Source: Streptomyces sp. A012304
GTDB lineage: Bacteria > Actinomycetota > Actinomycetes > Streptomycetales > Streptomycetaceae
Reading direction: 5' to 3'
Assembly (NCBI RefSeq): GCF_026008495.1
Contig: NZ_BQUN01000112.1
Span: 1-64,000, forward strand
DNA length: 64,000 bases
Shown: positions 10,695 through 19,826 of the stretch, in pieces
Layout of the letters: the number at the start of each line of letters is the position of its first letter
How positions within the stretch are numbered: the stretch's first letter is position 1
Notes under the pieces: model-generated
Told to the model about the DNA's origin: nothing
What the model saw: the letters and a program-made list of their open reading frames with translations, nothing else
Databases searched by the model: none
Program-made: the position numbers and the translations under genes

Positions 10695-12637
10695 CGCTGC
10701 CCAGCCCCAATCTCGACGACCGGAGGTTCCAGGGACTCGTCGACGACGCCAAGAGGTTCGTCCAGCAGCGTTGCCCCGAGTGGTCCGACCACAACGTCTC
10801 CGATCCGGGCGTGACGCTGATCGAGGCGTTCGCCACGATGGTCGACCAGCTCCTCTACCGCCTCAACCGCGTACCCGAGAAGAACTACCTGGCCTTCCTC
10901 GACCTGATCGGCGTCCGGCTGCACCCGCCCACCGCCGCCCGCACGGACGTCACGTTCTGGCTGTCCGCGCCGCAGCCCGAGCCCGTCCGGGTCAGGGCCG
11001 GTACCGAGGTCGCCACCGTGCGCACCGAGACCGAGGAGGCGGTGGTGTTCACCACCGTCCGTGACCTGTCGATCGTGCCGTGCGGGCTGACCCGGCTGGC
11101 GACCTGCCCCGGCGGGGGCGGCGCCGCCGACCGCACGCAGGAACTCGCCCTCGGCCGCGACGTGCCCTGCTTCGGTAGCGAGCCCGCCCCCGGCGACGCC
11201 CTGTACGTCGGCCTGAGCAACCCGGTCCCGGCCGGCGTCGTCGTGCTGCGCCTGGACTGCCGGGTCGACGGCGTCGGCGTCGACCCGCGGCGCCCGCCGC
11301 TGCGCTGGGAGGCGTGGGACGGCACGGTGTGGGCGCGCTGCGACGTCGAGGAGGACACGACCGGCGGCTTCAACCGCCCCGGCCAGGTGGTTCTGCACCT
11401 GCCGGAGAACCACACGGAATCCACGATCGCGCGTGAAGTCGCGGGGTGGGTGCGCTGCCGGCTGGTCTCCGCCGAGCCGGACCAGCCCACCTATCTCCAG
11501 TCGCCGACCATCCGTGAGGCCGAGGCCTTCACCATCGGCGCGACGGTCGAGGCCGTGCACGCCGAAACGGTGACGGACGAGGTCCTGGGGCTGTCCGAGG
11601 GCGTGCCCGGCCAGTCCTTCCACGTCGCCCGGCCCCCCGTCGTCCCGGGCGACGAGCCGTTCGTCGTGGAGGTGGCGGACGGCTCGGGCTGGTCGCCGTG
11701 GCACCGCGTCGACGACTTCGCCCACTCGGGCCCCGGCGACCGGCACGTGACGCTGGACCCGAACTCCGGCCGGATCGACTTCGGCCCGGCCGTTCGCGAG
11801 CCGGACGGGACGATCCGCTACTACGGCGCCGTGCCGGCCAAGGGCACCCCGGTGCGGATCCGCTCCTACCGCACCGGAGGCGGCAGCCAGGGCAACGTCG
11901 CCAAGGGCACGCTGCGGGTGCTGCGCACCTCCCTGCCGTTCGTCGCGCGGGCCGAGAACCGGCGGTCCGCCGTCGGTGGGGTCGACGGGGAGAGCGTGGA
12001 GAGCGCCAAGGTCCGCGGCCCCATGACGCTGAGCACCCTGTACCGGGCGGTCGTCCCACGCGACTACGAGGTGCTGGCCCGCGAGGTCGCCCCGGACGCG
12101 GCGCGCGTCGCCTGCGTCCCCGCGGGGGAGGGCGAGGAGGGCGGCGTACGGCTGCTGCTGGTGCCGGCCGTGCGGAGCGACGAACAGGGCCGGCTGCGCT
12201 TCGACGACCTGGTGCCGCCCCGGGAGACGCTGCGGGGCCTCGCCGACTACCTGGACGAGCGCCGTCCCATCGGCACCCGGCTGGTGGTCGAGCCGCCCTA
12301 CTACCAGGGGGTCACCGTCGTGGCGTCCGTCCTGGCGGCCCGCGGCGTGGCCGCCGACCCGGTCCGCACCGCTGCGCTGGCCGCCCTGTACGGGTATTTC
12401 AACCCGATCACCGGAGGCCCGAGCGGACAGGGATGGCCGTTCGGGCGGCCGATCCACGCCGGTGAGGTGTACGCCGTCCTCCAACGGGTGCCGGGCGTCG
12501 ACCTCGTCGAGGACGTCAGGCTCTTCCCGGCCGACCCGCTGACCGGGCAGCGCGCCGAACCGGTCACCAGGATCGTGCTCGACCCGCACGCCCTCGTCTT
12601 TTCCTACGAGCACCAACTCCGAATGCGGGAGGCCTGA
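10691..12637 (+). CDS. baseplate J-like wedge protein
   Basis: A 648-residue baseplate J family protein. The N-terminus (LPSPNLDDRRFQGLVDDAKRF, WSDHNVSDPGVTLIEAFATMVDQLLYRLNRVPEKNYLAFLDLIG) is diagnostic of the large CIS wedge protein. The C-terminal half has IRSYRTGGGSQGNVAKGTLRVL and VVPRDYEVLAREVAPD. It starts at GTG 10691, overlapping the gp25 stop, and is followed without a gap by the tail protein I gene. It should dimerise in the wedge with tail protein I and gp25 around the spike. Confidence 0.93.
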   Translation: MTLPSPNLDDRRFQGLVDDAKRFVQQRCPEWSDHNVSDPGVTLIEAFATMVDQLLYRLNRVPEKNYLAFLDLIGVRLHPPTAARTDVTFWLSAPQPEPVRVRAGTEVATVRTETEEAVVFTTVRDLSIVPCGLTRLATCPGGGGAADRTQELALGRDVPCFGSEPAPGDALYVGLSNPVPAGVVVLRLDCRVDGVGVDPRRPPLRWEAWDGTVWARCDVEEDTTGGFNRPGQVVLHLPENHTESTIAREVAGWVRCRLVSAEPDQPTYLQSPTIREAEAFTIGATVEAVHAETVTDEVLGLSEGVPGQSFHVARPPVVPGDEPFVVEVADGSGWSPWHRVDDFAHSGPGDRHVTLDPNSGRIDFGPAVREPDGTIRYYGAVPAKGTPVRIRSYRTGGGSQGNVAKGTLRVLRTSLPFVARAENRRSAVGGVDGESVESAKVRGPMTLSTLYRAVVPRDYEVLAREVAPDAARVACVPAGEGEEGGVRLLLVPAVRSDEQGRLRFDDLVPPRETLRGLADYLDERRPIGTRLVVEPPYYQGVTVVASVLAARGVAADPVRTAALAALYGYFNPITGGPSGQGWPFGRPIHAGEVYAVLQRVPGVDLVEDVRLFPADPLTGQRAEPVTRIVLDPHALVFSYEHQLRMREA

Positions 12638-13195
12638 ATGCGCGCAGCGGTCGCGGGACTGCCCACGCCCCACCCACTCATCTACCAGCTCCCCGCCGTC
12701 TACCTGGGGGAGGACTTCATCCAGCGGTTCCTCGGGGCGCTGGACGAGGTCCTCGCGCCGGTGCTGCTGACCGTCGACAACCTTCCCGCCCACCTCGACC
12801 CGCGTACCGCCCCGGAGGACTTCCTGGCGTGGATGGGCGAGTGGGTGGCCACGGACCCGGCCGCCGGCCAGTCGGCCGGGCAGCGGCGGGCCGCGGTCCT
12901 CGGGGCGGTGGAACGGCACCGCAGACGGGGAACGAGAGGCGGACTCGCCGAAGCCGTACGGCTGGAGTTCGGCACCGAGCCGGAGATCGAGGAGACCGGC
13001 GGGACGTCGTGGTCCGAGACGGCACGCAGCCCCCTGCCCGGGCCGGCCGGTGCCCCGCCGCGGGTCACCGTACGGGTGCGGGTGGCCGACCCGGACGCGG
13101 CGGGCGCGCAGCGGCTGCGCCAGCTGGTGGCCGGTGAGGTGCCGGCGCACGTCGGATACGACACGCACCTGCTGCCCCTCGCGGACGCGTCATGA
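12638..13195 (+). CDS. tail protein I-type baseplate wedge protein
   Basis: A 185-residue phage tail protein with PHPLIYQLPAVYLGEDFIQRFLGALDEVLAPVLLTVDNLPAHLDPRTAPEDFLAWMGEWV (given here as the region from residue 11 to 70, key residues only) and RRRGTRGGLAEAVRLEFG. Confidence 0.9.
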   Translation: MRAAVAGLPTPHPLIYQLPAVYLGEDFIQRFLGALDEVLAPVLLTVDNLPAHLDPRTAPEDFLAWMGEWVATDPAAGQSAGQRRAAVLGAVERHRRRGTRGGLAEAVRLEFGTEPEIEETGGTSWSETARSPLPGPAGAPPRVTVRVRVADPDAAGAQRLRQLVAGEVPAHVGYDTHLLPLADAS

Positions 13196-14532
13196 GCGGC
13201 CCCGGCGGGCCGGCCTGCCCGGACTGCGGCCACCGCAACGCGCCGGACGCGGCGTTCTGCGCGTCCTGCAACGCCTTCCTGGAGTGGGAGCAGAACGGCG
13301 CCGGCTCCGCGAGCGGCGGCCAGGCCACCGGAACCGCGCCCCGCACGGCGGCCGCGGGGACCGCCGTCTCCGGCCCGGCGGTGCCGAGTCCCGTGGCGTC
13401 GGGCACCGCGACACCGGACGCCTCCGGTTCCGGGCCGTCCGCCCGGACGGCCGCGGCCGCCGGTCCCGCGCCGGAGCCGGCGGCCACCCGGACCGCTCCC
13501 GTCCTGCCCCGGCCGCAGACCTCGGCACCCGCTCCGACACGGCCCGGGACAGAGGAGCCGCCCGCGTCCGCGCCGGAGCCGGCCGCCCCGAGTCCGGCGA
13601 ACCCGTCCCCGTCCGTTCCCGCCGCGCAGGCCGGGCCGGTCCGGCCCCGGACGCCCGCGGATCCCGGCGTCTCGGGCACCGTGCGGCGGCCCGGTGAACG
13701 GTCGGCCGACCCGGACGACGTGCCCGCGCCGACGGACCCCCAGGACACCCCCGCGACCGGGACCGCGCCCCGCTCCCCGACCCCGGTCCACGACCTGGTC
13801 TGTCCGGCGTGCGCACAGGCCAACCCCCGTACCCGCACCCTGTGTCTGCGCTGCGGCGCCGTTCTCACCGCGACCGTGGTGACGCGGGAGCGGCTCTCGT
13901 GGTGGGAGCGGCTGCTGCGGCGGTTCCGCCGTCCGCCGCGCAGACTCGCGGCCGGACAGCGCCCTCCGTCCCGGGCCTGGCGACGGCCGAGCCTCGCGAT
14001 CCCGATCACGCTGGCCCTCCTGCTCGGCGGCGGCTACCTCGCCCGGCCCCACCTGGGCAGCCTCATCGACAACCTGCGGAACAAGACGGCCGAACCCACC
14101 CCTGTCAACCCGAAGTTCGCGGACGCGTCCAGCCACCTCAGGGGCCATGGGCCGAACCTGGCCTTCGACGGGGCGAACAACACCTACTGGGCGCCGGCGC
14201 CGGTCGGCGCGGGGACGGGTGAGGCTGTGGAGGCACGCTTCGAACAGCCCGTCACGCTCGAGAAACTCATCATCCACACCGGCGTCTCGGTCAACAAGGA
14301 CGAGTTCCTCAAGCAGGCCAGGCCGTCCGTCCTCGATGTCGAGCTGGGCGAACCGGGCGGCGCCATGGTGAAGAAGCGACTCGAACTGGAGGACAAGCCG
14401 GGGCCGCAGACGCTGGACCTCCAAGGGAAGAACGTCAGCTCGGTGCGGTTCATCGTCCGGTCCAGTTACGGAGCGGAGGCGAAGGGCCGGCACACGGCGA
14501 TCCTGGAAGCCGAGTTCTTCGGCCGGCGATGA
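13192..14532 (+). CDS. zinc-ribbon, transmembrane, discoidin-like CIS membrane protein
   Basis: A 446-residue protein and the last gene of the CIS operon. It has two zinc ribbons, C9-C12/C23-C26 and C204-C207/C218-C221, separated by about 175 residues of Pro/Ala/Thr-rich linker. A basic stretch (RRFRRPPRRLAAGQRPPSR) precedes one membrane helix at about 267-283 (LAIPITLALLLGGGYL). The last 150 residues resemble a discoidin/F5-8C-type glycan-binding fold (NLAFDGANNTYWAP, VEARFEQPVTLEKLIIHTG, VSSVRFIVRSSYG). The topology suggests ribbons in the cytoplasm and the sugar-binding domain outside. Streptomyces CIS loci are reported to encode a membrane protein that recruits the particle to the membrane, from memory called CisA; this gene fits that architecture but I cannot confirm orthology. 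The start overlaps the previous stop. Confidence 0.82.
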   Translation: MSGPGGPACPDCGHRNAPDAAFCASCNAFLEWEQNGAGSASGGQATGTAPRTAAAGTAVSGPAVPSPVASGTATPDASGSGPSARTAAAAGPAPEPAATRTAPVLPRPQTSAPAPTRPGTEEPPASAPEPAAPSPANPSPSVPAAQAGPVRPRTPADPGVSGTVRRPGERSADPDDVPAPTDPQDTPATGTAPRSPTPVHDLVCPACAQANPRTRTLCLRCGAVLTATVVTRERLSWWERLLRRFRRPPRRLAAGQRPPSRAWRRPSLAIPITLALLLGGGYLARPHLGSLIDNLRNKTAEPTPVNPKFADASSHLRGHGPNLAFDGANNTYWAPAPVGAGTGEAVEARFEQPVTLEKLIIHTGVSVNKDEFLKQARPSVLDVELGEPGGAMVKKRLELEDKPGPQTLDLQGKNVSSVRFIVRSSYGAEAKGRHTAILEAEFFGRR

Positions 14533-14588
14533 CGTCGGCCGGAGCACACGGCGAGTTCGGCGGCCCGGTTCTTCGGCCGGCGATGACG
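14491..14588 (+). repeat. imperfect 54-bp duplication at the end of the CIS operon
   Basis: A segment covering CACACGGCGA and the final coding bases TTCTTCGGCCGGCGATGACG, stop codon included, recurs 54 bases downstream (14514-14534 matches 14568-14588). The copy lies just after the gene, between convergent genes. It is the main content of the 155-base gap before 14688. No clear terminator hairpin was found there. Confidence 0.75.
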
Positions 14589-14687
14589 GCGGACGGCGGC
14601 GACCGGGGGGTGGCGGCTCGTCGAACGGACGTGATCGTCCCCGGGACCGTCACCGAGCGTTGTTCCCGCGCACCCCGGCGCCCGCCG

Positions 14688-17411
14688 CTACATCGGGTGG
14701 GAGAGCCCGCCGGACGACGGGATCCCCAGCGAGGCCAGCATCGCCGAGTAACCACGCCGGGCCCGCGCGCTGTCGGCCGCGAGCCCCGCGGCGTCGCAGG
14801 CCCGGATCAGGACCCGCCAAGCGGCGTCGCGGTGCCCGTCGATCTCGAGGCAGCGCTCGGCCGCCTCCACGGCCTCCACGGGCCGGCTCTGGGCGAGACG
14901 TATCTCGGCCAGGGCCACGGCCGAGTTGGCCGCTTCCCGACGCAGCCGTTCCCGGTCGGCGATCACCCACTCGGCCAGCCCGTCCTCGGGCAGCAGCTCA
15001 CCCGCGTAGTGGTCCAGAGCGACACGGAACGCCTCCGCCGCCTCCTCCAGCCGGTCCTGCGCCCGGGCGCGTCGGCCGTCGCGCACCGCCCGCTCGAACG
15101 CCACGACGTCGCTCACATCGCCGGGTGCCAGCACCAGCCGGTAGGAATCGCCCTGCCGGGCGATGAGCCGGGAACCGCCCCTGGGACGTTCCGGTTCCAG
15201 GAAGGAACGCAGACTGGAGACCGTCACCTGGAGGTTGTGCAGCGTGGACGGGGTCGTCACTCCGTCCCAGAACGCGAGCAGCAGATGGTCACGGTGGACC
15301 GCCTGGCCGGCGCGTACCGCGAGGAGCCGCAGTACCGCCTGTGCCCTGGGGCGCAGCTTCGCCCAGTCGTGCGCGCGCCCGGCCAGGGTGAACTCGAAAC
15401 CACCGAGGCAACGCACCGTCAGGCCCGGTGCCGACGGTGCCGACGGTGCCGCGAGGACGCGTCCGGGCGCGGTGGGGTGGTGCCCGCCCGCTCTGGTCCT
15501 GCCCGTCGCCGCCGCGCCGTCCCCGACCGGGCCGGCGGGGGCCGCGAGCGCGGTGAGCCAGGAGCGCAGCCCGGCCACCGGCAACCCCGCGGACCGGGCG
15601 GTCGACCAGGCGGCCTCCTGCAGCTCGGCCCTGCTCGCCACGTCGGGCGCCGCCAGGGCCATCGCGCCCATGGCCAGCGCGCGTGCGCCCGGTACACCCG
15701 CCGACCGGGCGAACGCCTCCGCCTGTGCGGCGCGCTGTCCCGCGTCCGGCAGGTCGTGCGCGGCCTCCACGACGGCGAGGGCGGCCCGGCCCCACGCCTC
15801 CAGCGTGCCCCAGCCCAGCGCCCGGAACCGCCGCACGACGTCCTCCAGCTCGCCGATGCCGGGGTGCCCCGCCCGCACCGAGCGCAGGCACCCGGCCAGC
15901 GCGGCGAGCGCCGCCCCTTCGGTGTCGCCGAGCCGGGTGCACTCGTCCAGCACGACGACCGGCTGCCCGGCGTCCTCGGGATGCGGCCCGAGGCCCAGCA
16001 GGCACCGGGCGGCCCGGCTCAGCCACAGCAGGTCCAGCCGTTCGGCGTCGTAGGCGATCCGCTGGAGTTCCGGGTAGGGGACCGGCCCGGCCGGGCCCTC
16101 GGCCAGCACGTCCAAAGCCACCCGGACCAGCTGTCCGGACAGCGCGACCAGGGCGTCGTCCGTCGCCTCCGCCACGGCCCGGCGCACGATGGTGCCGGCC
16201 GTCCTGTCGCCGGTCAGGGCGGCGGCGATGCCCTGGACGAGGAGCGCGGCGGAGCTGTCGGAACCGCCCTCGGTGACGCGCCCGGGGGAGCGGCCGAGGC
16301 ACGCGTCGGGGGTGCCCGCGACGACGGCGCGCAGCGGGTGGGGCCAGTCGGCGGGCCCGCGGGGGCGCACCGCCGAGAGCGGCGGGTCCAGTTGACCACC
16401 TGCCGCGGCGCAGGCGGCGGCCCGGCTGCCCAGCCGCGCCCGTTCGGTGTCGGTCAGCGTGCTGGTGAGCCACGCGCGCAGGGATTCGCGGAGCAGGGGC
16501 TCGGCGCCGTACGTCCGTCCGTCCGGGTCGGCGCGCAGGACCCCGTGGTCGTGGGCCAGGGACCAGAGCATCTCGGCGCTGTCGGCCCGGCCGGTCAGCG
16601 CCTGGCAGGCGTCGGCGGTGAGCCGGGTCAGCAGGCAGGTCTCCGTCAGGAACCGTCTGAGACGGTCGGGGAGCGGGGCGAGCACCTCCCGGTCCAGGTA
16701 TTCGCGGCCGAACAACCCCTCGGCCAGGATCCGCTGCTGACCCGTGTCGGGGCGGGCCGCCACGGCCTTGGCGAACAGCCTCAGCGTCGCGGCCCTGCCG
16801 CCGGTGGACCGGACCAGGGGCAGTGCGATTCCGGGGCGCAGCGCCGTGTCGTACAGGTGCCGGAAGAGGTGCTCGACCTCCCAGGAACGGAAACGCAGCG
16901 CGTCGGCGTTCACCACCGTCGCGCTCGACGCCTCCAGCGCGGCCACCGACAACCCTGCGGCGGGGCGCGTGCCGATCAGTACCCGTGGGTGCGGCGGTGC
17001 CAGCTGCCCGAGCCGGACCACGAGCGCCCGCGCGGCCGCTGAGAGCAGGTGCATGTCATCGATGACGACCAGTCGTCCGGCCGCTCCGCCGCCGCCCGCG
17101 TCCCGGCGCCGCGCCACCTGCTGGGCCGCGCCGGACGGCCAGACGGCGCCCGCCAGGACGTCTGCCGGGTACCCGAGCGTGGTCAGCAACTCCCGCTCGT
17201 CGGCGCCGGGCCGGGCCTGGTACCACGTCACCGGGCCCGCATGCGCCTGGGCCGCGTGGGCCAGCAGCGCGGTCTTCCCGAAGCCGGGCGGGGCGACCAC
17301 CAGGCCCGACGAGCAGTGGGTGAGCTGCTCGGTCAGACGACCCCGGGACATGGTGGCAGAGGCCGGTATCCGGAATGCGGTCCACTGCTGAGCCGGTAAA
17401 AGACTCGTCAT
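14688..17411 (-). CDS. ATPase-SARP transcriptional regulator (TTA-containing)
   Basis: A 907-residue regulator. The N-terminal part (about 20-300) is a P-loop NTPase of the MalT/LuxR-LAL kind, with Walker A APPGFGKTALL and Walker B RLVVIDDMHLL. The middle is helical and Ala/Leu-rich. The C-terminal 270 residues are a SARP module: a winged helix (CLGGFEFTLAGRAHDWAKLRPRAQAVLRLLA, by key residues) followed by a bacterial transcriptional activator domain (ELLPEDGLAEWVIADRERLR, ALAEIRLAQ). AfsR has the opposite order, with SARP first. I choose ATG 17411 because GGAG at 17421-17424 is nine bases upstream; the ATG at 17420 directly abuts that site. Codon 5 is TTA, so translation probably needs the bldA tRNA. 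The gene is convergent with the CIS operon and may control it, though this is inference from position. Confidence 0.88.
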   Translation of the reverse strand: MTSLLPAQQWTAFRIPASATMSRGRLTEQLTHCSSGLVVAPPGFGKTALLAHAAQAHAGPVTWYQARPGADERELLTTLGYPADVLAGAVWPSGAAQQVARRRDAGGGGAAGRLVVIDDMHLLSAAARALVVRLGQLAPPHPRVLIGTRPAAGLSVAALEASSATVVNADALRFRSWEVEHLFRHLYDTALRPGIALPLVRSTGGRAATLRLFAKAVAARPDTGQQRILAEGLFGREYLDREVLAPLPDRLRRFLTETCLLTRLTADACQALTGRADSAEMLWSLAHDHGVLRADPDGRTYGAEPLLRESLRAWLTSTLTDTERARLGSRAAACAAAGGQLDPPLSAVRPRGPADWPHPLRAVVAGTPDACLGRSPGRVTEGGSDSSAALLVQGIAAALTGDRTAGTIVRRAVAEATDDALVALSGQLVRVALDVLAEGPAGPVPYPELQRIAYDAERLDLLWLSRAARCLLGLGPHPEDAGQPVVVLDECTRLGDTEGAALAALAGCLRSVRAGHPGIGELEDVVRRFRALGWGTLEAWGRAALAVVEAAHDLPDAGQRAAQAEAFARSAGVPGARALAMGAMALAAPDVASRAELQEAAWSTARSAGLPVAGLRSWLTALAAPAGPVGDGAAATGRTRAGGHHPTAPGRVLAAPSAPSAPGLTVRCLGGFEFTLAGRAHDWAKLRPRAQAVLRLLAVRAGQAVHRDHLLLAFWDGVTTPSTLHNLQVTVSSLRSFLEPERPRGGSRLIARQGDSYRLVLAPGDVSDVVAFERAVRDGRRARAQDRLEEAAEAFRVALDHYAGELLPEDGLAEWVIADRERLRREAANSAVALAEIRLAQSRPVEAVEAAERCLEIDGHRDAAWRVLIRACDAAGLAADSARARRGYSAMLASLGIPSSGGLSHPM
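17397..17399 (-). promoter_or_regulatory. TTA codon (bldA control point)
   Basis: Codon 5 of the ATPase-SARP gene is TTA. In Streptomyces such codons are rare and make translation depend on the developmental bldA leucine tRNA. Confidence 0.85.
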
Positions 17412-17785
17412 ATGTCTCATCTCCGTGGTTCCCGGACGCTCTTACGAGAATGTCCCATTCTGACGGTTTTTTCTTTTGTGCTGTTTTTCGTACGACAAAG
17501 CCTGGCAGATCATGGGGCGTAGGACTTGCGTGACCGTGGGGTGTCATTTTCGTGCTTTTCCCTCATCGGATGTGCCCGGAAACGGGTGATGACCAAGAGA
17601 GTTCTGTTCCGGGGCGCGGGGGACTGCTCGGCGCTCTCCCGCGGCATCCGGCATCCGGCAGCCGCTGGTGCTGCTGATGTCCGCTCTGACGAGCGCGCCG
17701 GGGAGCCGGCGAAACGCGAAAGGCCGCCCGACCAGGTCCTCCCTCTGGTCGGGCGCCCTTCCTCGCTCCGATGCCCTCTCCCGGA
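17412..17785 (-). promoter_or_regulatory. upstream region of the ATPase-SARP gene
   Basis: This 370-base gap has no credible gene. It holds an AT-rich block (about 17461-17500) unusual for this DNA, and AGAATG-tcc-CATTCT at 17447-17461, a 6-bp inverted repeat just upstream of the regulator start that could be its operator. The far end holds the terminator at 17720-17756. Confidence 0.45.
17720..17756 (-). terminator. terminator of the galactonate dehydratase gene
   Basis: GCCCGACCAG (17726-17735) and CTGGTCGGGC (17745-17754) form perfect 10-bp arms with a 9-base loop, 30 bases past the stop. On the minus strand a GGCCTTTCG tract follows the stem. Confidence 0.75.
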
Positions 17786-18931
17786 CTACCAGGCGGCCAG
17801 TGAGCCGTCCGTGTTGCGCCAGACCGGGTTGCGCCAGCGGTGGCCGCGCTCCGCCGCGGCGCGGACCGCGTCCTCGTCGATGGTGATGCCGAGGCCGGGT
17901 GCGGTGGGGCGCTCGATGTAGCCGTCGTGGAAGGTGAAGGGTGTGGTGTCGGCGAGGTAGTCCAGCAGCCCGCCGCTGTCGCCGTAGCCGATGCCCAGTG
18001 CCTGTTCCTGGATGAGGAAGTTGGGGATCGCGAAGTCGAGCTGGAGGCTCGCCGCGAGGGCGATCGGGCCGAGCGGGCAGTGCGGGGCGACCAGGACGTC
18101 GTAGGTCTCGGCCATCGCGGCGATGCGGCGGGTCTCGGAGATTCCGCCGGCGTGGCTGATGTCGGGCTGGGCGACGGCGATGCCGTCGCAGAGCACCGAG
18201 CGGAAGTCCCAGCGTGAGTACAGCCGTTCGCCGGTGGCGATGGGGATCGAGGTGGAGCGCGCCACGGCGCCGAGGTCCTGGGAGAACTCCGGCAGCACGG
18301 GTTCCTCGACGAAGAGCGGCAGGAGCGGTTCCAGCAGGGGCAGCACTCGGCGGGACATCGCCCCGCTGAAGCGGCCGTGGAAGTCCAGCGCGAGGTCGCG
18401 GTCCGGCCCGATGGCCTCGCGGACCGCGCTCACGCCGTCCACGATGGCGTTGATCGCGGCGGGTGTGGCGAGCGGCTCCAGCTGGCCGCAGGGGTTCAGC
18501 TTGACCGCCGTCATGCCCTTGGCGACCTGTGCGGCCGCCGACTCGGCGAGTTCCTCGGGGCTCTCGCCGCCGACCCAGCCGTAGACCCGCACCCGGTCGC
18601 GCACATGGCCGCCGAGGAGCTGGTGCACCGGGACGCCGTGGGTCTTGCCCGCGATGTCCCACAGGGCCTGGTCGATACCGGCCAGGGCGCTGCTCAGGAC
18701 GACACCGCCGCGGTAGAAGCCGCTCTTGGCGAGCACCTGCCAGTGCTCCTCGATCCGGGCGGGGTCCTGGCCGAGCAGGTAGTCGAACATCTCCTCGACG
18801 CAGCGGGCGACCGTCTGGGCCTTGCCCTCGACGATGGGCTCGCCCCAGCCGGAGATGCCCTCGTCGGTGTCGACGCGCAGGAAGAGCCAGCGCGGCTCGA
18901 CGAGGAACAGCTCGTATCCAGTGATCTTCAT
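17786..18931 (-). CDS. dgoD: D-galactonate-type dehydratase (enolase superfamily)
   Basis: A 381-residue mandelate-racemase-subgroup enzyme that removes water from a sugar acid to give a 2-keto-3-deoxy acid. It matches E. coli DgoD closely along its length: [46 protein letters not shown] (by key residues), [42 protein letters not shown] and [15 protein letters not shown]. These include the three acidic metal ligands and the catalytic His. The start at 18931 has GGAGG about ten bases upstream. With the aldolase, kinase, lactonase and SDR of this locus it completes a De Ley-Doudoroff-like route. Related enzymes accept arabinonate or fuconate, so the exact sugar acid is not certain. Confidence 0.9.
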   Translation of the reverse strand: MKITGYELFLVEPRWLFLRVDTDEGISGWGEPIVEGKAQTVARCVEEMFDYLLGQDPARIEEHWQVLAKSGFYRGGVVLSSALAGIDQALWDIAGKTHGVPVHQLLGGHVRDRVRVYGWVGGESPEELAESAAAQVAKGMTAVKLNPCGQLEPLATPAAINAIVDGVSAVREAIGPDRDLALDFHGRFSGAMSRRVLPLLEPLLPLFVEEPVLPEFSQDLGAVARSTSIPIATGERLYSRWDFRSVLCDGIAVAQPDISHAGGISETRRIAAMAETYDVLVAPHCPLGPIALAASLQLDFAIPNFLIQEQALGIGYGDSGGLLDYLADTTPFTFHDGYIERPTAPGLGITIDEDAVRAAAERGHRWRNPVWRNTDGSLAAW

Positions 18932-19058
18932 GGAGTGGACCTCCGGGTCCTGTGTGAGGTGCGGCCTGGCGCGGGGAACCGCCCGCTCGGGGGCGGGGGG
19001 AGGAGGCGGGTGCGAAGGGGGTGCCGTGCGGCGGGAGGGGAGGGGGCCGCCGGCGGTT

Positions 19059-19826
19059 CTACTCGTGGGAGCTGATGCTGCGGCCACCGTCCACGAGCAG
19101 GTTCTGCCCGGTGACGAAGGCGGCGTCCTCGGAGGCGAGGAAGGCCACGGCGGCGGCGACGTCCTCGGGCACGCCGAGCCGGCCGACGGGGGTGCGCGCG
19201 ATGGTCCGCGCCTTGTACTCGGGGGGTGTCTCGGCCCACAGCGCGGTGGTCACGGCTCCGGGCAGGACGGCGTTGAACCTGATCTGCCCGCCGTACTCGA
19301 CGGCGAGCTGGCGGACCAGGGCGTCGATCCCGCCCTTGGCCGCCGCGTACGCGGGAAAGCCCTTGAAGCCGACGGCCGCGTGCACGGACGAGGTGACCAC
19401 CACGGCGCCCCGGGCCGACCTGAGCAGGGGAACGGCGGCCCGGACGCCGTAGAACACCGAGTCGAGGCAGAGTCGCAGCTGGTCGTGCCAGAGAGTGTCG
19501 TCCAGTTCGTGTGCCGCTGCGGGCAGATTGCGGCCGGCGTTGAGGTGGAGCACGTCCAGACGCCCGGTCCAGGACTCGACGTCGGTGACGGCGGCTGCCC
19601 ACTGGCTCGGCGAGGTGACGTCGAGGGGCCGGTCCCGCGCCCGCCCTCCCGCGGCGCGGATCTCCTCGGCCACGCGGTGGGCGCCCTCGGCGTCCACGTC
19701 GGTGACCAGGACGGACGCTCCCTCCGCGGCCAGCCGGTGGGCGGTGGCCGCCCCGATGCCGGAGGCGGCCGCGGTGAGCAGGGCCGTACGGCCGGTGAAA
19801 CGCGCCGGTGCCGCGGCGACGGTCAT
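19059..19826 (-). CDS. SDR sugar dehydrogenase, putative
   Basis: A 255-residue classical short-chain dehydrogenase. The cofactor motif reads TAAASGIG, with Ala in place of the usual first Gly of TGxxxGIG. An Asp follows beta-2 (VTDVDAEG), favouring NAD. LHLNAGR replaces NNAG. The catalytic Ser lies in VTSSVH and Tyr/Lys in YAAAKGG. The C-terminus ends [10 protein letters not shown]. It sits between dgoD and the LacI gene, with its start overlapping the LacI stop, so it belongs to this sugar operon. Oxidation of an aldose to its lactone would supply the first step of the pathway; this is inference from context. Confidence 0.8.
   Translation of the reverse strand: MTVAAAPARFTGRTALLTAAASGIGAATAHRLAAEGASVLVTDVDAEGAHRVAEEIRAAGGRARDRPLDVTSPSQWAAAVTDVESWTGRLDVLHLNAGRNLPAAAHELDDTLWHDQLRLCLDSVFYGVRAAVPLLRSARGAVVVTSSVHAAVGFKGFPAYAAAKGGIDALVRQLAVEYGGQIRFNAVLPGAVTTALWAETPPEYKARTIARTPVGRLGVPEDVAAAVAFLASEDAAFVTGQNLLVDGGRSISSHE

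Noticed and set aside
14529-17042. 837-residue plus-strand frame across the SARP gene
   Set aside because: It is the GC-driven antisense shadow of a regulator whose minus-strand protein has clear domains.
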